From: Cryptomeria japonica
Taxonomy: Eukaryota > Streptophyta > Pinopsida > Cupressales > Cupressaceae
Direction: 5' to 3'
Length of the DNA stretch: 64,000 nt
Assembly: GCF_030272615.1 (NCBI RefSeq)
Contig: NC_081407.1
Span: 438,681,230-438,745,229 of the forward strand
Shown one piece after another: positions 59,102 to 64,000 of this stretch. Position 1 is the stretch's first letter. Each line of letters opens with the position of its first letter. The translations under genes were made by a program, and so were the position numbers. Below the pieces are notes generated by a model. It searched no databases. It saw nothing but the letters and a program-made list of their open reading frames with translations, and was not told the DNA's origin.

Positions 59102-59115
59102 CAAAGAGGGGCAAA
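59102..59115 (+). other. Element A polypurine tract
   Basis: CAAAGAGGGGCAAA immediately before the TGTAATACCC start of the 3' LTR. Confidence 0.9.
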
Positions 59116-60412
59116 TGTAATACCCTAAAAATGGTCACCTAAACCATGGGCCCCTAATCTCGACAACATCACCAAGGTCCTAACCAGAGGCAATTAAATC
59201 AACCTTGAGCGCCTAATTAATTATTTCTTCAATCATTAACGTTACATGGTAAATTAATCACTCTATATTAATTAAATGTTTATTTAATTTATTAATCATT
59301 CCAAGTAAATCATTTAAATCATTTATCCTATTTATTTAATTAAATATCCTAGCATATTTAATCAATAAATAAATTTGTCATTTAAATGACAAAAAAAGGA
59401 ATTAATTTAAAGAAAAAGAGAAATTAATTTACAAAAGGAGATTAATCACAAAAAGAGGATTTACTCTGCAAAAGAAAGAGTTAAATTAAAAATAAAAAAG
59501 GAATTAAATTGAGAGAAGAAATCAAACTTAAGATATTTCTTTTTCTAAAATTGAGATAACTTGAGAAATTAGAAAAGCAATTAAATTGAATTAATCATTT
59601 TCTCTAAAATTAAAACTCAAAGCTTTTCTTGAGGAAAGAGGTTCAGTTGCATTGAAAAGGTTTTTTCTAAGTAAATTTTTTTGAGCAAATTAAAAAAATG
59701 TGCATGGAATCACCTATTTTTATCTCAAGTCCATGGAGTCAACTAAATTTATCTCCAATGCAGACTCAAACTTATAATATGAATGCATTCAATCAAGCTA
59801 TAATTGGAATCTATCTCAAGATTAATTTAATCTGATCTCTCAATTATTTCAATTATCCTAAATTGTTCTTTTTCTTGAGGAATCTCAGCCGCTCATTGTT
59901 AATCGATCTTGACCGTTGGTCTCTCTTTTGAGTCTCTATAAATTCAGCCTTCATCTTTCATTCAAAACACCCTAGAGATTTATTGTTATTGTGCAATTTT
60001 TGCTCTAGAGTCATTGAAAATATTGTGCTTTGAGATTATTGCATCTTAGTTTAGCTTTTTGCATACTTAGTTTAATCACGATTGCTTGAATTCATTTAGC
60101 TTACAATTCATTCTACTAGCTTAATATTCATTCATTTAGCTTACTATTCATTCATCTAGCTTAATCTTGCATACATTTAGCTTAATCTTGTGCTCATATA
60201 GATTAAATCATTCGTCTTAGTGTAGTCTAGTCATTGGTATTGCTTAGACAAATATGAGAGCAAGTCTATACTCGCATCTTTTAGAAGGAAATAGGTCGAT
60301 TAGTTATGGTTTTTATATTCATGATTATATTTGTCTAACCATGCATGCAATGACTTAATTGAAATGTTGTGTCATATAGCTTGCAGATACTTTATTCCAC
60401 TTTTCACACACA
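59116..60412 (+). repeat. 3' LTR of element A
   Basis: 1,297 bases, uninterrupted. TATAAAT at 59937-59943. Short ATTCATTCATYTAGCTTA units at 60100-60170. It ends CACACACA. The split 5' copy is about 100 bases longer owing to an internal duplication. Confidence 0.92.
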
Positions 60413-61739
60413 CAATCACAACCATGGTTGATTAGAGCTATTTCCCTTAAGCTCCTTGCATGTAAAGAGAAGATTGATATTAAGACAAACCATGAGAAAT
60501 TTAAAATTAAAAATCATTCAATTTACATTATTGCAACACAAAATAAACTTCTCTAGAGTTCATATTTTTTATTTTCCATTATTATACCTAATTTTATATT
60601 TCTAGTTGACAACCAATGTTCTACAATTTAGATTATCACCTACCTAATTTCCAAATCATAAAAAATATTTTATATTTTTTTATAAATTTAGGAGAATAAT
60701 CAAGCATATTATTCTATATCATGTTTTTTTTTTTTAAATACTTCTTTTTAATACCCAAAAGTACATATAGAATCATCTTCAACCATTTGGATTCTATGTT
60801 TATACTACAAGTTGACATGGCATTACCAAATTGAGCTTGGATCACTTTGTTATCATCGTTTCATGAAGACCAACACCCATGGTTATGGCTTACTCAAGTT
60901 ATGGTTAAGTTGTCTAATTTTGGAGTCTATATTTCATTTAGAATTATGTATCTAATTTGGAATTGTATCTTATCTCTAAGAATATTATAGATAAAAGCAG
61001 TCAAATTGCTCTTATGGATATCTTAATTGGAAATATTTGTGAAAGTTTCATTGAGGAAAGATTTAAAAAATAAATCAAGGACTACTCAAGGGAAAGTGAA
61101 TTCAAAAAATATTTATCCAAGATAACTTAGATGATCTTAGGTCTAAACTTGTGAATTGGAGACCTCTATGGATAAAACATGAAAGACTACCTCTATGATA
61201 TGATATCATGTGAAGAAAAAATAACATTAACCTAAAGTAATAGTAAGTTTAGAAGTAAAATATTGTGAAAAATTACATAATATAGATTTCAAATACATAA
61301 AATGTAGTAGACTCCAATTTTGGGTTTACAATCATATTAAAGAAAAAATTACAAAATTGAAGTTCTTGAGTGCTAATGAGAGCGTGGATTTTATGAAGGT
61401 ATATAACTAGATCAATAGTTGTTTAAGGTCTAGTACTTATCAAAAATTTATAATCTTAGTTAATACTTAAGAAAAAAAATAAGGGAATTATTATTGAAAA
61501 ATAAAAGATAAGAATTTACCATTGAAGAGACTTGATTAAAATTATAATTCAAGAAATTATTACAAATTTTAATTTAATAATTTATATTAAATTCAATAAG
61601 TATAATTAAACATGTGTTAACTAGGTTTACTTTTATACAAGTTTAAACTAGGGTATGAAAAAATAGAAACTAAATCTAGCTGGAAGGTAAAAATACTAAA
61701 CCGGCAAGGTAACCCCAAGTTTCAAGAAAAATTGAGCAT
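60413..61739. other. No gene seen
   Basis: AT-rich flank of element A. Some protein-like runs on plus near 60960-61130 could be decayed LINE or other sequence, but I cannot assign them. Confidence 0.4.
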
Positions 61740-62230
61740 GTTGTTGTAACATTCGATAACAATAGGGAGACCTAGAGGAAATACAATTCCTTAAGATGAT
61801 TTTTCAAGGTTCATCTTCTTCAATGTATCTCACAATCATTTTGGTGTAAAGTGTGATTCCTTATCTATGAACATCAATCATGCCTATGCCACCAAAGTAT
61901 TTGGGAAGACACTATAATTCCCTCACTACTATATTGAAGTGTTTGGTTTAATTAGAGTTAGCCCAAATAAAATTATTTAATAGTTCATCCAACTTATAAG
62001 ATACTCAACAAGATGAGTAGTAGACATGAGTAGCCACTAAAAACATAGAATGAAAATGGAACTTACCCAATGGAAAGAGGCTTAGTTGTTTAGTGGAATA
62101 ATTCCTATTCTAGTCAATCCATACAAGGTTAGAAAGAAAAATGGACTCCTAGGAATTTCAATATCTTCCCATGGTCAATCCACATCTAACCAAAGGCTTG
62201 GACACACTTTTGGGAGATGGTAAAATACAT
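61740..62230 (-). pseudogene. LINE reverse-transcriptase C-terminal remnant
   Basis: On the minus strand, across frameshifts: KFLGVHFSF near 62150, then LVATHVYYSSCW near 62020, LLNNFIWANSN near 61965, KYFGGIGMIDVHR near 61890 and VRYIEEDEP near 61830. The order matches the region after the catalytic box in plant LINE RTs (YLGVP, YYSSCW-type, FLW, GGLGI-D). Very degraded; no ORF1 or endonuclease seen. Confidence 0.55.
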
Positions 62231-62351
62231 GCATGTAAATACTAGGTCTTACTCCAATAAATTCTATATTTGAGAGTTAATCAATTTTATTCCAAACACT
62301 TAATATATTTATTAATATTATTCCTATCCTCAATCAAAGTGATGAAGGAAT

Positions 62352-64000
62352 TGTAATAACCCACCTTAATTAACCCAACAAAATTGACCATTCTTTTTTT
62401 TTTGTTTAATTTAATCATTGTGTTTGATTCAATTGCATACTTTGGGCATCCATATTTGGATTAGGTATTCATCCATTTGGGATGAGCATCTAACCATACG
62501 GGTTAGGCATCGGTCCATACGGGACATAAGATTTTATCTATCCAATACGGGATAGGCATCTACCCATACGGGGTAGGCATCTATCCAATCGGGATAGGAG
62601 GTGCTCTGGCCAGAGACATAGACTCATCAGGACCATTCAGGTCCTGAGCCACTCACTAAGTACTACACTCTTCTAACAGAAGTGCACCGAGGTCATCGTC
62701 CTTAGGAGTAATTAAATAACATAATTCAAGCTTGAATTTTGCCTCAAAATTTGGCTTAAAGCCTCGAGAAGTCAAGCGAATCCATACGTGATTCCTTCCG
62801 AGTATGCATTGAATTACTTTTTCCATTTTATTCTACTTATCTTTCAAATTAGGATTCTTACCCAATCCTTCTTTTTACCAAGCCTAGATCCCTCCCACGA
62901 ACGCCTGAGTACTAGGGACAACTCCATCCCAAGACCGCCTACATACCCATTTTGGCACGGGATCAAGGCGTAGAATATGTAGTTCTATTTTCTACTCTAA
63001 GGTTTGATGTAAACTGATTAGTGGGTACGCAACCCTTTCTAGGGTCAATGTCCCAGACAGTTTCTCTACGGTTGCTACCCACGATGGTAGTGCTTAAGCA
63101 AAGGCTCAAGATGGCCTATTGCTTGTGGCCTAAAACAACTAGATCCTAATTCTTATCATAAGCGTCACCCTTGACCAATTGTCAATCAACAACAATTCTT
63201 CGAGATTAAATCAATTTCATAAAAGCATTTCACTCATCATCCCTATAGGGGTTTACTATAGTTTAACTCAGCGGATGAAAGATCGTTTCAGAATTATCTT
63301 ATTAAATTATCGATCCAAGGGGGATTACCTGCCCCTTGGATTTTAACTTCCAAGTGTCCCTTATTACTCCGCGATGATTTATAGGGACGATGCCACAGAT
63401 GTCATTGATGCAGATTTATTAGGCGTTAAGTGCAGTAGTTCAACACAACGACATTACCCGTAAGCGTGACCCAGAGGCACTGTATATACCAAATGCTGCT
63501 AGGTTTTGGTTTTCCAACTTCTTTTATTTAATTTTTTAACTTATGAAAAACATTATGCTTGGAAAATAATTATGAATTGAACGCATATGCAAAGCTCAAT
63601 TAATTGAAATAACTACTTGATGAATTACACGGAATAATAAAAAAAAACCATAACTAACATTATTTATTATTCAAAACTTGAAATATAACTTGCATAAAAA
63701 TGATAATTATGAAATTTGCATATTAATAATTAAAAGTGAAACTTGCAAGGAGATGGAACGCCAATAATGTAATCAATGTAAAGAATTTGCATGAGGCGAA
63801 GGTAGTGTAAGTTACATGCGAGAATATCGCTTATAAAGCCACTAATTCCAAAATAGAATTTAGCTTCAAATCATTTAATATGGATCAATTGCTTAGGTGG
63901 ATAAAAAAAAGAATCTAATTTATAATATTTTTTATAATTTAATTTACAGTTTATAAATTGCTAAAACTAATTATAAATCTAAAAAATTACCTAAGTTAAA
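62352..64000 (+). mobile_element. Possible start of another LTR, running out of the window
   Basis: TGTAATAACCCACC at 62352 looks like a plant LTR start and resembles the TGTAGTGCCCCTACCC start of the LARD LTR. The 1.6 kb to the window end has no coding region. No matching end, primer-binding site or polypurine tract is visible, so this rests on the start motif alone. Confidence 0.3.
62440..62602 (+). repeat. CCATACGGGATAGGCATCTA minisatellite
   Basis: Five to seven degenerate units of about 22-26 bases with CCATACGGG and GGCATC words, in otherwise AT-rich sequence. Confidence 0.75.

Larger units (their letters stand above)
23235..60412 (+). mobile_element. Element A: Tat-lineage Ty3/gypsy retrotransposon, nested host
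   Basis: The LTRs at 23235-30888 (split) and 59116-60412 start GGTAATACCC/TGTAATACCC and end in CACACACA. The primer-binding site is at 30893 and the polypurine tract at 59102-59115. Element B (24246-30498) and element C (31165-44263) are inserted in it; without them it is about 17.8 kb. Order: leader (30889-31164 plus 44264-46249), gag-pol (46250-54172), RNA hairpin, then a plant mobile domain gene on the opposite strand (57540-56300) and a repeat-rich 3' region. Two RNase H domains and the antisense extra gene place it in the Tat lineage. No matching target duplication is clear (gtcaa left, caatc right). All genes carry stops or frameshifts. Confidence 0.88.

Overview
The window looks like intergenic heterochromatin from a seed plant with a large, repeat-rich genome. 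It is AT-rich, with nested LTR retrotransposons, plant-type primer-binding sites, a chromovirus, and Tat-lineage Ty3/gypsy elements with two RNase H domains and an antisense plant-mobile-domain gene. A gymnosperm is possible, but the sequence alone does not prove it. I see no convincing intact host gene, no rRNA or tRNA gene and no CRISPR array.

Layout. (1) 1-8209: the end of one LTR, a 3.6 kb non-coding internal domain and a complete 4.3 kb LTR, a LARD-type non-autonomous element. It interrupts an old gag gene that continues at 8210-9580. (2) 9581-23234: old degraded sequence with an antisense gag fragment (10800-11640), a small possible gene with a TATA box and a duplicated promoter (12184-13085), a 160-bp MITE-like insertion (12611-12770) and several tandem repeats. 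(3) 23235-60412: element A, a Tat-lineage element of about 17.8 kb without its insertions. Its 5' LTR is split by element B (24246-30498, minus strand, a chromovirus; TSD ttaat). Its internal region is split by element C (31165-44263, minus strand, a Tat relative; TSD gtaat). (4) 60413-64000: old sequence with an antisense LINE reverse-transcriptase remnant and a possible start of another LTR at 62352.

Elements A and C share one plan: a long leader, then gag-protease-(RT-RNase H-integrase), then a plant mobile domain (PMD) gene on the opposite strand between pol and the 3' LTR. A has the full gag-pol set, including a G-patch and a second RNase H, but it is broken by many stops. C is young (778-bp LTRs with about 14 differences by eye). 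It has lost RT, RNase H and the integrase core by a clean in-frame fusion, yet keeps a 1,253-codon open frame from Gag through protease to the integrase C-terminus. It could make particle proteins but would need enzymes from an autonomous relative such as a younger copy of A.

The most novel signals are RNA-like. One is a hairpin family (outer arm GGTG, an AAAA bulge, an inner stem that changes by compensating substitutions) found three times after pol in C and two or three times in A. The other is an eight-unit array of inverted-repeat units, whose arms change together, in front of the PMD gene of C. Element A also carries TCGTACGA-type repeat arrays in its leader and, in inverted orientation, in front of its PMD gene.
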